Below, piece after piece: positions 16,397-29,600 of a DNA stretch of 64,000 nt (position 1 is its first letter; each line of letters begins with the position of its first letter). The stretch covers positions 558,001 through 622,000 of the forward strand of contig NZ_JADLRJ010000002.1 in the NCBI RefSeq assembly GCF_015477355.1, in the 5' to 3' direction. The notes under the pieces are model-generated. The model searched no databases. It saw nothing but the letters and a program-made list of their open reading frames with translations, and was not told the DNA's origin. A program made the position numbers and the translations under genes. This stretch comes from Nocardia blacklockiae (lineage in GTDB: Bacteria; Actinomycetota; Actinomycetes; Mycobacteriales; Mycobacteriaceae).

Positions 16397-17470
16397 TCAG
16401 AGACCCAGTCCCCGGGCCAGTACCGGCCAGGAGTTCATGAAGTCGTCGCGCCAATAACCCCACGAATGCGTACCCGAGTCACGGAAGTTGTAGGTCGCGG
16501 GGATGCCCAGACCGTCCAGCTTCGTCTTCAGGTTGTGCGTGCAGTAGTTGGTGCCGGCCTCGATGACGCCGCCGATCAGGATCTGGTTGCCCAGGCCGTA
16601 GGCACCGGGCAGCGCGTACGGACCGTTCAGCGAGTCGTACACGCCGGGCAGGCCGTTGCCGGTGGAGATGTACATGTCCAGCCCGCGCAGCTGCTCGGCG
16701 TGCACGTACGGGTCGTTCTCCGCCCACACCGGGGAGTCGTCGGGGCCGTACATGTTGGTGACGTCACCGCCGCCCCAGGTGTTCACGGTCAGCTTGACGA
16801 ACTCGCGGCCGGCCGGGTCGCTGGTCTGCGCGCAGCCGGAGTAGGCGGCGGCGGCCTTGTACAGGCCGGGCGCGTGGATCGGCAGGTTCAGCACGGTGGT
16901 GCCCGAGGTGGACAGGCCCGCAACGGCATTCACGCCGTTGGTGCCCAGCGCGCCGTCGATCAGCGGCGGCAGTTCCTCGGTGAAGAACGTCGTCCACTTG
17001 TTGCGGCCCAGCGTCGGGTCGTCCTTGATCCAGTCGGTGTAGTAGCTCCACTTGCCACCGATGGGCTGCACCACGTTGACGTTCTTGTCGCCGAGGAAGC
17101 CGTTGACGATGTCGGTCTTCTGCTGCCAGGAGGCCGCGTCCTCGCCGCCGCCGGCGCCGTTGAGCAGGTACAGCGTCGGGCGCGGGGCCGAGGCGTCGGC
17201 CGGGCGCTGCACGTCGACCGGGAAGGTCTTGTCCATCGCGGCCGAGTACACGTACAGCCGGATGTTGCGGTCGTCCTTGTAGGTGGCCTTGGAGATGTAG
17301 GACCCGTCGGGAGACTTCGGATCGCCCAGCAGCGCCTTCGAGGCGATGACCGGGTCGTCGGCCGTGGCGGTGGGGGTGCCGATCCCGGCTACGACGCCGG
17401 CGAGGACTCCTGTTGCCGCGATCGCGGCGGCGGCACGCAGGCCGCTACGCCGGAAGTGTCGACGAATCAA
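16397..17470 (-). CDS. Secreted mycolyltransferase, antigen 85 family
   Basis: A 357-aa secreted alpha/beta-hydrolase of the Ag85/Fbp family, which transfers mycolic acids to trehalose and arabinogalactan in the cell envelope. The N-terminal signal peptide (RRHFRRSG, then an Ala-rich hydrophobic core) probably ends near TATADD around residue 37. The nucleophile elbow is AGLSTSGT with Ser at residue ~188, and the catalytic His is in GTHSWGYW near the C-terminus. TTG is the start codon at 17470, with AAGGTG 8-9 nt upstream. The gene lies just downstream of the NRPS genes on the same strand and ends in a terminator hairpin. Confidence 0.93.
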   Translation of the reverse strand: MIRRHFRRSGLRAAAAIAATGVLAGVVAGIGTPTATADDPVIASKALLGDPKSPDGSYISKATYKDDRNIRLYVYSAAMDKTFPVDVQRPADASAPRPTLYLLNGAGGGEDAASWQQKTDIVNGFLGDKNVNVVQPIGGKWSYYTDWIKDDPTLGRNKWTTFFTEELPPLIDGALGTNGVNAVAGLSTSGTTVLNLPIHAPGLYKAAAAYSGCAQTSDPAGREFVKLTVNTWGGGDVTNMYGPDDSPVWAENDPYVHAEQLRGLDMYISTGNGLPGVYDSLNGPYALPGAYGLGNQILIGGVIEAGTNYCTHNLKTKLDGLGIPATYNFRDSGTHSWGYWRDDFMNSWPVLARGLGL

Positions 17471-17622
17471 TGCTTCACACCTTCGCTATCTCATCGGTTT
17501 TCAATCCAGCGATTCCCGTCGGCGCCCCGTGCCGACACCCACGAATCGGGCGACGCCGCGCCCGACCCTACGGCCTTTCTAGTCGTCCGACCAGAGGACA
17601 TCGTTACGCCGGGACCGCCTCA

Positions 17623-20600
17623 TCATGCCCGATCGGTGTACCCTGCCACGCCATCGGCCCCGGTAGCGAGCCGTTTCCTCAACTGCGGGCCGATCTGCGC
17701 CATGGCCTCGGGCGCGACCATCTCCTCGTGCACGGCGTCGATCGGGCGATCGACGATCTCGCCCTCGACATACGGGCGCCAGTTGTCGGCCCCGCTCGCG
17801 CGGCCGCGCGCGGCGGAGAAGTAGTCGAGCCGGCCGCGGTACACCTCGGGGCGATGCTCGACGATCATCTCCGCCGAACGCACCGCGCTGCGGTAGATGC
17901 GGCGCAGCCGCTCCGGGGTGAACAGCGCCAGGTCCGGCGGCAGCGTCGCGTGCAAAGTGGCCAGGGCCGGTTCGCTGAGGTCGTAGATGTCGCCGTCGCC
18001 GACCAGCGCCTCGGCCCCGATGCCGATCTCGGCCAGCACCTCCCGCACGGCAGCGCGGAAGTCGCCGAGGTCGATGTCGAGCCGGCTGTCGAGCATCACC
18101 AGCGTCGCCACCCGCGCGCCGTCGGCCTGCAGCATGGTGGCGATCTCGTGGGCCAGCACGCCGCCCAGCGACCAACCGAGCAGGTGGTACGGACCGTCCG
18201 GCTGGATGCGGCGGATCTCCTCGACGTAGCGCAGGGCCATGTCCCGCACCGATTCCGGCAGCCGGTCGTCCTCGGACAGCACCGGCGACTGCAGGCCGAC
18301 GATCGGCCGGTCGCCCGCGAAGCGCACCAATCCCGCGTAGCACCAGGACAATCCGTACATCGGGTGCAGGCAGAACAGCGGGGCGCCGGCGCCCGTGGCG
18401 CGGATCGGGAGCACCACCTCGAGCGCGGCCTCGGAGGCCAGGTCGAAGTCGTAGTCCACGTCCTGCGCGTCCTGCAGGCGGCGGGCCAGCGCGGACACGG
18501 TGGACCCGGTGAAGAACCACTGCACGCGCACCTCGGTGCCGGTCCGCGCGCGCAGGCGGCTGACCGCGCGGGTGGCGATCAGCGAATTGCCGCCGAGGTC
18601 GAAGAAGTCGTCGTCCGCGCCGACCCGGTCCACGCCGAGCACGTCGGCGAACACGTCGGCGACCGTCTGCTCCAGCGGAGTCGACGGCTCCCGGTAGGGG
18701 CGGGCGGAGAACTGCGGCATCGGCAGGGCCCGCCGGTCCAGCTTGCCGCTGGCGTTCAGCGGCAGCTCGTCGAGCAGCACGACGGCGGCCGGGATCATGT
18801 AGCCGGGCAGCGACTCTCGCGCGTGCGCCAGCAGCGCCCACTCCTCGACCTCGACACCGGGCACGGGCACCACGTGCGCCACCAGCCGGTCGCCGGAGCC
18901 GCCGCGCACCAGCGACACCACCGCGTGCCGCACCGCGCCGTGGGCGGCGAGCACGGCCTCGATCTCGCCCGGCTCGATCCGCTGGCCGCGCAGCTTGACC
19001 TGGAAGTCGCTGCGGCCCAGGTACTCCAGCACGTCGCCGCGCCAGCGCACGATGTCGCCGGTGCGGTACAGGCGCTCGCCGCCCGCGTGCGCGACGAAGC
19101 GTTCGGCCGTCAGCGCGGGGGCGCCGAGATAGCCGCGCGCCAACTGGATTCCGGCCACGTACAGCTCCCCCGGCGCGCCCGGCGGCACCGGCCGCAACCG
19201 GCGGTCGAGCACGTGGACGCGGGTGTTGGCCACCGGGGCGCCGATCGGCACGCTCGCGCCCGCCGCACCGGTCGCGGGCGCGGCGGTGACCACCGTGGCC
19301 TCGGCGGGGCCGTACCAGTTCACCAGTTCGGTGCGCTCGAGCAGGGCCGCGCAGCGGGCGGCCGTCTCGGCGGACAGGGCCTCGCCCGCCGCGAAGATCC
19401 GGCGCAGCGACGGATAGCCCTGCGCCACAGCCGGATTCGCCTCGGGATCCAGGAAGGCGTCCAGCATCGACGGCACGAAGTGCACGGTGCCGACCGATCG
19501 CTCCTCGATCACCCGCGACAGATAGGCGGGGTCGCGGTGGCCGTCGGGTTCGGCGATCACGACCGCGGCGCCGGTCTGCAACGGCCAGAACAGCTCCCAG
19601 GTGGAGATGTCGAAGGTGATCGGCGTCTTGTGCAGCACCACGTCGCCGCCGCGGTGCGGGTAGCTGCGCTGCGCCCACCGGAACTGGTTGGTCATCTGCC
19701 GGTGGGTGATCGCCACGCCCTTGGGCCGCCCGGTCGAGCCGGAGGTGTGGATGACGTAGGCGATGCCGTCCGGCCGGGGCGCGGGGAACCGCTCGCCCGG
19801 ACGGTCGAGCGGTAGTCGGTCGACCGCGAGAACCGTTGTGCCCGTGCGGGTCCGGAAGTCGTCCCGCTCGGTGGTCAGGACGCACACCGGCGCGGTGTTG
19901 GCGAGCACGAACTCGTTGCGCTCGGCCGGGTGGTCGGGATCCACCGGCACGTAGCCGCCGCCCGCCCGCAGCACCGCGTAGATGGCGACGACCAGTTCGA
20001 CCGAGCGGCGCATGGCCACGGCCACCAGCGTTTCCGGCCCGACGCCGCGGTCGGCGAGTTCGCTCGCGAGCGCGCGGGAGCGGAGGTCCAGCTCGCGGTA
20101 GGTGAGGGTGGTGTCGCCGAAGTACAGCGCCGGGGCCTGCGGGGTGCGGGCCACCTGCGCGTCGAACAGCGAGAGCAGGGTGGCGTCGTCGATCAGTTCG
20201 GGTGCGTCGGTGGCGTTGCGGGCGGCCAGTTCCGCGCGCTCGCCGTCGAGCAGCACGTCCACGTCGGCGACGCGGGCCCGCGGGTCGGCGACGATCCGGC
20301 CGAGCAGCGCCGCGAGCCGGTCCGCCAGCGCCGCGGCCTCCGCCTCGCCGAAGACGTCGCGCAGGTATTTCAGCGAGACCCGCAGCTGATCGTCCAGCGC
20401 GACCAGCACGGTCACCGGGTAGTGCGTGCCGTTGACCGAGCCGACGCCGGTGACGTGCATGCCGTCCACCGAACCGGCCCGGTCCAGGCCCTCGCGATCG
20501 ATCGGATACGACTCGAACACGACCAGCGAGTCGAACAGCCCGTCCACTCCGACGGCGTCCTGGATGTCGGTGAGGCCCAGGTAGTGGTGTTCGAGCAGAT

Positions 20601-23600
20601 CCGCCTGCTGCGACTGCAACTGCCGCAGCAATTCGTCCAGGGTCTCGGCGTCCGACAGGCGCACCCGCACCGGGACGGCGTTGACGAACAGGCCGACCAT
20701 GGCCTCCACGCCGGGCAGGGTGGGCGGGCGGCCGGACACGGTCGCGCCGAAGACCACGTCGTCCCGATCGATGCTGCGGCCCAGCAGCAGACCCCACGCG
20801 GCCTGCACCACCGTGTTGACGGTCACGCCCAGCCGCGCGGCCACGGCGGTCAGCTCGGCGGTCTCAGGCGCTGGCAGGTCGAAGCCGACTTCTCCTGCGC
20901 CGGAAGTGATCTCGCGGCCGGGATCGACCGGCGCGAGCGGCGTCGGCTCGGTGACACCGGCCAGTGCCCGCCGCCACGCGGCGCGCGCCTCCCGCGCGTC
21001 CTGGGCGACGAGCCAGGCCAGGTAGTCGCGATAGGGACGAACCGGCGGCAGGTGCTGCGAGCGCGGACCCAGCGCGTACAGCGTGAGCAGGTCGCGCATG
21101 AGCAGCGGCGTCGACCAGCCGTCGAGCAGGATGTGGTGGCTGGTCACCAGCAGGCGGTAGGAGTTGCCCGCGGTGAAGCCGGTGCGGACGACGGTGAACC
21201 GCAGCAGCGGCGCGCTGCGCATGTCGAAGCGGTCGGCGTAGTCCGCGGCGGTGATCCGGGCCAGCTCCGCCTCGACCTCGGCGGCCGGGAGGTCGCTGAG
21301 ATCCACGGTGCGCCAAGGCACTTCGAGGCCGTCGAGGACCACCTGCACAGGGTTCCCCGCGGCGTCGTCGGCGAAGGCCACCCGCAGGTTGTCGTACCGG
21401 TCCAGCATCGCCTGCGCGGCCTCGCGCAGCCGCGGCACGTCCACGGCGCCGCCGAGGTCGAGGGTGAACTGGGTGGTGTACAGGTCGACCGAGGCGTCGG
21501 CGAGCAAGGCGTGGAACAGCATTCCCGACTGCAGCGGTGTCACCGGCCAGATGTCGGTCAGGTTCGGGTAGTCGCGGCACAGCCGGTCGATGTCGGACTG
21601 CGCCGGGCGCACCAGCGGGAAGTCCGAGGGCGTGAAGCCGCCCGCGTCGGCGTGGGTGCCGTGTTCGGCGAGTCCGCCCAGTGCCCGGACCCACTGCCCG
21701 GCCAGCGCTTTGACCTGCTCGGCGTCCAATACCGCGGCGGCGTAGTCGAACCGGGCCAGCAGGCTGTCGGCGGTGGCGTCGACGGTGATGTCGAGGATCA
21801 GATCGGTGGGGGCGGGATCCGGCGCGGCGCCCGCGGGCCGCAGGTCGCGGTAGCGGAAGGCGGTGCGCCCCTGCGGGAGTGCGGCCAGCTCGGGCGCGGT
21901 GTCCGGGTTCAGGTAGCGCAGCAGACCGTAGCCGACGCCACCGGACGGCACGGCCCGCCGCCGCTCCTTGACCTGAGCGATGACCCGGCCCGCCGCGGGA
22001 CCGCCGAGCAGCGCGTCGTCGACGTCGATGTCGTCCAGCTCGAGCACGAACGGGTAGGCCGCGGTGTAACCGCCGACCGCACCGGCGAATTCGGGTCCCA
22101 CGGCGGTGCGGCCGTCGGCGGCCAGTTGCACGACCGAGCCGACGACCTCGGCGGCGGGGCCGCGCTGGGTCGGCTCCAACGCCAAGGCGAGGGCCGCGAG
22201 CAGCACCTCTTCCAGCGTGGCGTGATAGGCGGCGGCCACCGCGTGCACGGCGGCGGCGCCTTCGGCGGTGACCACCAGCGAGACCCGGCCCCGAGCGGCC
22301 GGATCCGGCTCGCCCAGTGCGACGTCCGCCGGAGCGGCCGCCAAAGCCTGCTGCCACCAAGGCAATTCGGCGACGGTGGCGGCGTCGGTCGCCGCGGCCG
22401 CGAGGGCGTGCGCCACCTCCGCCGGGCCGGTCTCGGCCGTGGCCGGTGCGGGATGTCCGCCGGACCAGGCGATCGACAGCTCGTCGATGACGGTGCGCCA
22501 CGAGGCGTCGTCGACGATCAGGCCGTTGGCGACCACCACCAGGGTGGTCGGGAAGTCCTCCGCGCCTTCGTCTTCCGGTTCCGCGCCGGGCTCGGTCGGC
22601 GCGATCAGACCGAAACCGATATTGCGACCGGCGGCCGGGTCGAGATCGGCGGCCAGTGCGCGCACGGCGACGTCGGCGATGTCGGCGGCGGGCACGAACC
22701 GGCGCAGCGGGACCTCGGGCACGGTGTCCGGCAGGACCAGCACGGCATCGACATCGGCGTCGGTGTCGGGGATCTCGCCGCGCCGGACGAAGCGCGCGCC
22801 GGTCTCGGGTCCGGCGTGCGCGGGCAGCACCGGCAGGAATTCGGTCGCGGGTTCCACGGCCGCCGCGGGCAGCAGGCTGGTCGGGGCGTCGAACACGGCG
22901 TCGGGGTCGAAGTCGGCGACCTGGCCGGGCGTCACGACGGGCAGGAACTCCGTGACGTGCTCGGCCCAGGCGTCGGCGCCGGCGGGCGGCGGCCCCGGCT
23001 CGGCGCTGGTCTCGGCCTCCGCGATGACCGCGGGGATCCGGACGCCGACCGGCGGGCCGAACGGGGTCCGCCCGTCGGACGTCGTGGTCGTCTCGCCGGA
23101 ATCGTCTGTGCCGCCGGTCTTTTCGAGCCGCGCCGAGAGCATGGGGTGCCGGTCGAGCAGCGCCTGCACCGCCGCGTGCACGCGGTCGGGGCCGCAGTCC
23201 GGCGGCACGTGCACCGAGATCGCGCGCTGGTAGCGGCCCGCGTGCCCGAGTCGCAGCAGCCGGACCGCGGCCGGGAGCAGCGGCACCGGACCGGTCCGGG
23301 GCCGGTCCTCGGCGGCGCGCGGCGTGGTCGCGATCCGGGCCAGGGCCTCCACGGTGCGGGCGGCGAAGATGTCGCGCGGCGAGAACTGCACACCGCGGGC
23401 GCGGGCGCGCGACACCACCTGGATGGACATGATGCTGTCGCCGCCGAGTGCGAAGAAGTCGTCGTCCAGGCCGATCCGGTCGACGCCGACGACCTCGCCG
23501 ACGACATCCGCGATCACCTGTTCGGTCGTGGTCTGCGGGGCCCGGTACGCCTTGGTCTCCACCACGGGTTCGGGCAGCGCCCTGCGGTCCAGCTTGCCGT

Positions 23601-26600
23601 TCGCGGTGAGCGGCAACGCTTCCAGGGTGACCAGCGCCGACGGGATCATGTAGTTCGGCAGCGCGGTGCTCAGCGCCGACTGCACGGCGGTCGTGTCGAT
23701 CGTGCCGTCGGCGGGAACCAGGTAGGCCACCAGCCGGTCGCCGGACCGGCCCGGCCGGGTGAGCACGGCCGCCTGCGCGATCTCCGGCAGCGCGAGCAGC
23801 GCCGCCTCGACCTCGCCGAGTTCGATGCGGAAACCGCGCACCTTCACCTGGAAGTCCGTGCGGCCGCGATATTCCAGTTCCCCGTTGGGATTCCACGCCG
23901 CCAGGTCGCCGGTGCGGTACATCCGGTCGCCGGGCACGAAGGGGTCGGCGACGAATCGGTCGGCGGTCAGGTCGGCGCGGCCGAAGTAGCCGCGCGCGAG
24001 TTGCGCACCGGCCAAATACAATTCGCCCGCCGTCCCGTCGGGCACCGGGTGCAGCCGCGAATCCAGCACGTACACCCGGCTGTTCCATTCCGGGACGCCG
24101 ATCGGCACGGAGACCCGATCGGCCTCGGTCACGCGGTGGTGGGTGATCGAGACCGCCGCCTCGGTCGGGCCGTAGGCGTTGACCAGCTCGACGTGCCGAT
24201 AGCGCGCGAGGAACCGCTGCGCCAGCGCGCCCGGCAGGGCCTCGCCGATCGCCAGGACCCGCCGCAGGCCGTCCATCGCCCGGCCGCCCGCGCGGGCGGT
24301 GGCGTCGGTGAGCAGCGCGTCCAGCATCGACGGCACCGTGTGCAGCGTGGTGACGCCCTCGCGGGCCAGCAGGTCGTTCAGGTAGGCCGGGTCGCGGTGG
24401 GCGTCGGCCATCGCGATCACCAGGCGGCCGCCCGACACCGCCGCCGCCCAGAATTCCCACACCGACAGGTCGAAGGTGGCGGCGGTCTTGAGCAGGACCG
24501 CGTCGTCCGCGCCGAGGCCGAATTCGGCCGTCTTCCAGACCAATTGGTTGACGACGGCGGCGTGCGGCACGGCCACGCCCTTCGGCCGGCCCGTCGAACC
24601 CGAGGTGAAGATGACATAGGCGGTGTTCGAAGCGCGCAGCGGCGCAACCCGATCCGCGTCGGTGACGGGCGCGCCGGAGTGGGCCGACAGGTCCAGGGTG
24701 TCGAGGGCGACCGTCACCGGACCGGCGGCGGAACCGTCGACCGGGGGCAGGGCGCGCTCGGCGGGGACCGCCCCGAAGCCGCGCGCCGCCCGCGGCAGCG
24801 ACGCCACGGCGTCCGGCTCGGCCGCGAGGAAGGCGGGCATGGATTCCGAACGTCCGCGCCAGTCGAGCACCGCGCCCTCGCCGCTCGAGACCACCGGCCG
24901 CGGCTCGACGGCGGTGGGCGACACGGGCTTCGGGCGGCGCGCGGCCGCGCCGGTCCCGCCGGCCGTGAGAACGCAGATCGGGTCGGCGGTGTCCAGGATG
25001 TAGTCGACGCGCTCGGCGGGCTGGTCGGGGTCGACCGGCACGTAGGCGCCGCCGGCCTTGGCGACCGCGTACATGGCCACCACCAGATCGATCGACCGCG
25101 GCAGCAGCAGCGCGACCCGCGATTCGGGACCGACGCCCAGGGCGGTCAGATGCCGGGCGAGGCGATTGACCCGGGCGTCGAGTTCGGCGTAACTCAGTGT
25201 GGCGCGGCCGGTTTCGGCGTCGGGCAGGTCGGCGACGAGCGCGACCGACTCGGGCGCGGCCGCGACGGACCGGTCCAGCAGGGTCACCAGGGTGGCGGCG
25301 GCGTCGAGGCCGTGCTCGGTGGCGTTGCGGGTGGCGATCGCCCGCGCGTGCTCGGCCGGGGTGAGGATGTCGAGGTCGCCGACCGGGACCGTGGCGTCGG
25401 CGAGCACCGCGGACAGGATGCGGGACAACCGGTTCGCGAAACCCTCGACGGTGGCGGCGTCGAAAAGGTCGGTGGCATAGGTGAAGTGACCGGCGATACC
25501 GGCGGGGTCGCCATTGTCGGCGTAGACGTCGCCGACGATCAGATGCAAGTCGAACTGCGACACCTCGAGGTCCGCGTCCACACCCGCGACGCTCAGCCCC
25601 GGCAGCTCCAGTGCGGTCTTCGCCAGGTTCTGGAACGACAACCCCACCTGGAACAACGGATGATGCGCCGTCGACCGCGGCGGATTCAACACCTCCACCA
25701 ACCGCTCGAACGGCACATCCGCATGCGCGAACGCCCGCAAATCCGTCTCCCGCTGCCGCACCAGCAAACCCGCGAAACTCTCCCCCCGATCCACCCGCGT
25801 ACGGAACACCACGGTGTTCACGAACATGCCGATCAAATCGTCGAGTTCGGCCTCACCACGACCCGCCACCGGCGTACCCACCGCGACATCATCAGTGCCC
25901 GACAACCGCGCCAACAACACCGCCAAAGCGGTATGCACCACCATGAACAACGTCGCACCGTGCGCCCGCGCCAACTCGTTCAGACCGGCGTGGGTCGCCG
26001 CGTCGACCCGGAAGTCGACCCGCCCGCCCCGCAGCGACGCCACGGCCGGCCGCGGCCGATCGGACGGCAACTCCAGCACATCGGGCAGGTCGTCGAGTTC
26101 CCGTCGCCAGTACGAGATCTGTTGCGCCGCGATCGAACCCGGGTCCGACTCGTCGCCGAGCACGGCGCGCTGCCAGAGCGCGTAGTCCGCGTACTGCACT
26201 CGCAGCGGCGACCACTCCGGCGCACCGCCCGCCGCCCGCGCCGAATAGGCCGTCATCACGTCGCGTACCAGCGGGCCCATCGACGAACCGTCGGCGGCGA
26301 TGTGGTGCACCACCACCGCGAGCACGTACTCCGGCCCCGAACCGGTTGGGGCGTCGACGATTTCGAACAGGCGCACCCGGATCGGCACCTCGGCCGTCAC
26401 GTCGAACGGCGTCGCCGCCAGCGCGTGGATCTCGGCCGCCACCGCGGCCGCGGCGATCCGTTCCGCCGTCACCCCCAGCCGGGTGTCCGCGGCGAGGACC
26501 ACCTGCACCGGTCCGTCCGGCGTCTCCGGGTAGACGGTGCGCAGCACCTCGTGCCGCGCCACCAGGTCGTCGAGCGCCGCCGCCAGCGCGGGCACGTCGA

Positions 26601-29600
26601 GGCCGCCGCTCAACCGGAGCGCGAACGGCAGGTTGTAGGCGGCCGCACCGGCCGTCTCGCCGTCCTGGTCGAACCGGTTGAGGAACCACATCCGCTGCTG
26701 CGCCAGCGACAGCGGCAGCCGCTCCGGCCGCTCCAGGCTGCCCAGTTCCACGCTGCGCCGCTCGTGCGCCTGCGATTCGACGGCCGCCGCCAGTGCCGCG
26801 ACCGTGGGCGTCTCGAACAGCGCCCGCACCGGGATCCGGCCGCCGACCGCCGCGCCGAGCCGCGCCACCACCTGCGTCGCGACCAGCGAATTGCCGCCGA
26901 GGGCGAAGAAGTCGTCGTCCGCGCCGACCCGCTCGATACCCAGCACGGTGCCGAAGATCTCCGCCACGATCTCCTCGATCGGCGTGGTGGGAGCCCGGAA
27001 TTCGCGGCCGCGGTAGGTCGGTGCGGGCAGCGCCCGGCGATCCAGCTTGCCGCTGGCATTCAGTGGGAAGGCGTCCAGGGCGACGACGGTGGACGGAACC
27101 ATGTACACCGGAAGCGTTTCCGCCAGCGCCGACCGCAGCCGCTGCTGATCGATCTCGTGGCCCGGCGTCGGCACCGCGTACGCCACCAGCTGGTCGCCGA
27201 GCGCCGAGGGCAGCACCAGCGCCACCGCCTGGCTCACCACCGGCTGCGCCAGCAGCGCCGCCTCGATCTCCCCCAGCTCGATCCGCTGGCCCCGGAACTT
27301 CACCTGGAAGTCGGTGCGGCCCAGATAATCCAAGCGCGCGGGCAGCTCACCCGTCGCCTCGCGCCACACCACCAGATCGCCGGTGCGGTACATGCGGTCG
27401 CCGTCGCCGTACGGGTCGGCGACGAACCGGTCCGCCGTCAGGTCCGGCCGGCGCACGTACCCGCGGGCCAGTTGATCGCCCGCCAGGTACAGCTCGCCGG
27501 GCACTCCCGGCGGCACCGGGCGCAGTCGCCCGTCGAGCACGTAGACCTGGGTGTTCCACTGCGGCAGGCCGATCGGGACGCTGGGCCGGTCCTCCGGGCG
27601 GGCCGGCCAGTAGGTCACCGACACCGCGGCCTCGGTCGGGCCGTACAGGTTGTGCACGCGGGCGTCGCAGATGCGCTGCACCGCCTCGACCGTCTCCGGC
27701 GGCAGCGCCTCGCCGATCACGAACAGGTCGGCCAGCGTCGCACAGGAACCCGGCGCGGTGTGCGCGGCGAACACGCTGAGCATCGACGGCACGAAGTCGG
27801 TCACCGTGACGCCGTGGGCCGCAATGGTTTCCGCGATGTACTCGGGGTCGCGGTGGCCGTCGTGGGTGGCGACGACCAGCTTCGCGCCCGCGCGCAACGG
27901 CATGAAGTAGCCCCACAGCGACACGTCGAACGTGGTCGCCGTCTTCTGGAGATACACGTCGGCGGTGCTGAGCGGGTAGGCGGCCAGCATCCACGTGATC
28001 TGGTTGTGGATCGCCGCGTGCGAGACCGCGACGCCCTTGGGGCGGCCGGTCGAGCCCGACGTGAAGATCACGTAGGCGGGGTGGTCGGGCCGCAGCGGGC
28101 GCAGCAGCTCCGCGGGCCGCACCGGCGTCGGGTCGAATCCACCCAGGTCCATGGTGTCCAGGCGCAACACCGGCAGGTGCACCGGCACGACGACGGCGTC
28201 CGCGACCGTGCTGATCACGCACACCGGGCGCGCGGTGTCGAGGATGTGGTCGATCCGCTCGGCGGGGTGGTCCGGGTCCAGCGGCACGTAGGCGCCGCCC
28301 GCGGTGAGGATCGCGTACATGCCGATCACCAGGTCCAGCGACCGCCGGATCGCCAGGCCCACCAGGGCTTCCGGGCCGACCCCGCGCGAGATCAGCAGGC
28401 GCGCCAGCTGATTCACCCGCGCGTCGAACTCGGCGTAGGTGAGCGTGGCGCCCTCGTAGACCACCGCCGGCGCGGACGGGTACTGCGCGACGATCCGCCG
28501 GTAGCCGTCCAGCAGCAGTTCCGGTTCGACGGGATAGCGAGTGTCGTTCCAGTCGTAGAGGATTCGCACCCGCTCGTCGGGGCGGAGCAGGTCGATGTCG
28601 CCGATCGCCCGTGCCGGTTCGGCGGCCGCGGCCTCGAGAATGTTCACCAGGCGCTCGGCGAAGCCCGCGATCGTCGTCTCGTCGAACAGGTCGGTGGCAT
28701 AGGTGAACGTCGCGGACAGCCCGCGGGCCAGGCCGCGGTCGCGGCGCGGAATCACGGTGAGCTGCAGGTCGAATTTCGCGATGGCGCCGTCGAAGGCGAT
28801 GGCGGCGGCCGTCATCCCGGGTAGTTCCAGGCGCGGCTTGTCCATGTTCTGGAAGAACAACGCCACCTGGAACAACGGATGATGCGCCTGCGACCGCACC
28901 GGATCCAGCACCTCGACCAACCGCTCGAACGGCAACTCCGCATGCGAGAACGCGCCCAGATCGGTCTCTTTCACCGCGGCGAGGAGATCGGTGAACGACG
29001 CACCGGGATCGACCCGGGTGCGCAGCACCAAGGTGTTGACGAACATGCCGATCAGGTCGTCGAGTTCGCGCTCGCCGCGGCCTGCCACGGGCGTGCCGAC
29101 GACGATGTCCTCGGTGCCGGACAGCCGGGCCAGCAGCACCGCCAGCGCCGCGTGCACCACCATGAACAGCGAAACGCCGGTCCGGTGCGACAATTGGTCC
29201 AGCCGGCCGTGCAGGCGCTCGTCGACCGTGAAGGCGTATTCGGCGCCGAGGCCGGAGGCGACGGCGGGGCGCGGCCGGTCGGCGGGCAGCTCCAGGCGGT
29301 CGGGAAGGCCGGTGAGGGCGGCGCGCCAGTACCGGATCTGGTCGGCGGCAATCGATTCCGGGTCGGCTTCGTCGCCCAGCACCGCCCGCTGCCACAGCGC
29401 GTAGTCGGCGTACTGCACCGGCAGCGGCTGCCACGCGGGCTGAGATCGGTTGCGCCGGGCCAGGAATGCCACCAGCAGGTCGCGCATGAACGGGGCGACC
29501 GAGACGCCGTCGGCGGCGATGTGGTGCACCACCACGACGATCACGTGCTCGTCGGTGCCCAGCTCCGCGATCGCGATCCGCAGCGGCACGTCGGCGGCGA

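Noticed and set aside
20864-24460. Arg/Gly-rich 1198-codon frame on the minus strand
   Set aside because: It is an alternative frame of NrpsC; the proper frame shows T3, E and C3 domains.
19930-28824. Very long open frame (about 2960 codons) on the plus strand across the NRPS genes
   Set aside because: It lies antisense to the NRPS coding sequence and is His/Arg/Gly/Val-rich without any domain; high-GC DNA commonly leaves such frames open. The opposite strand has clear NRPS motifs throughout.
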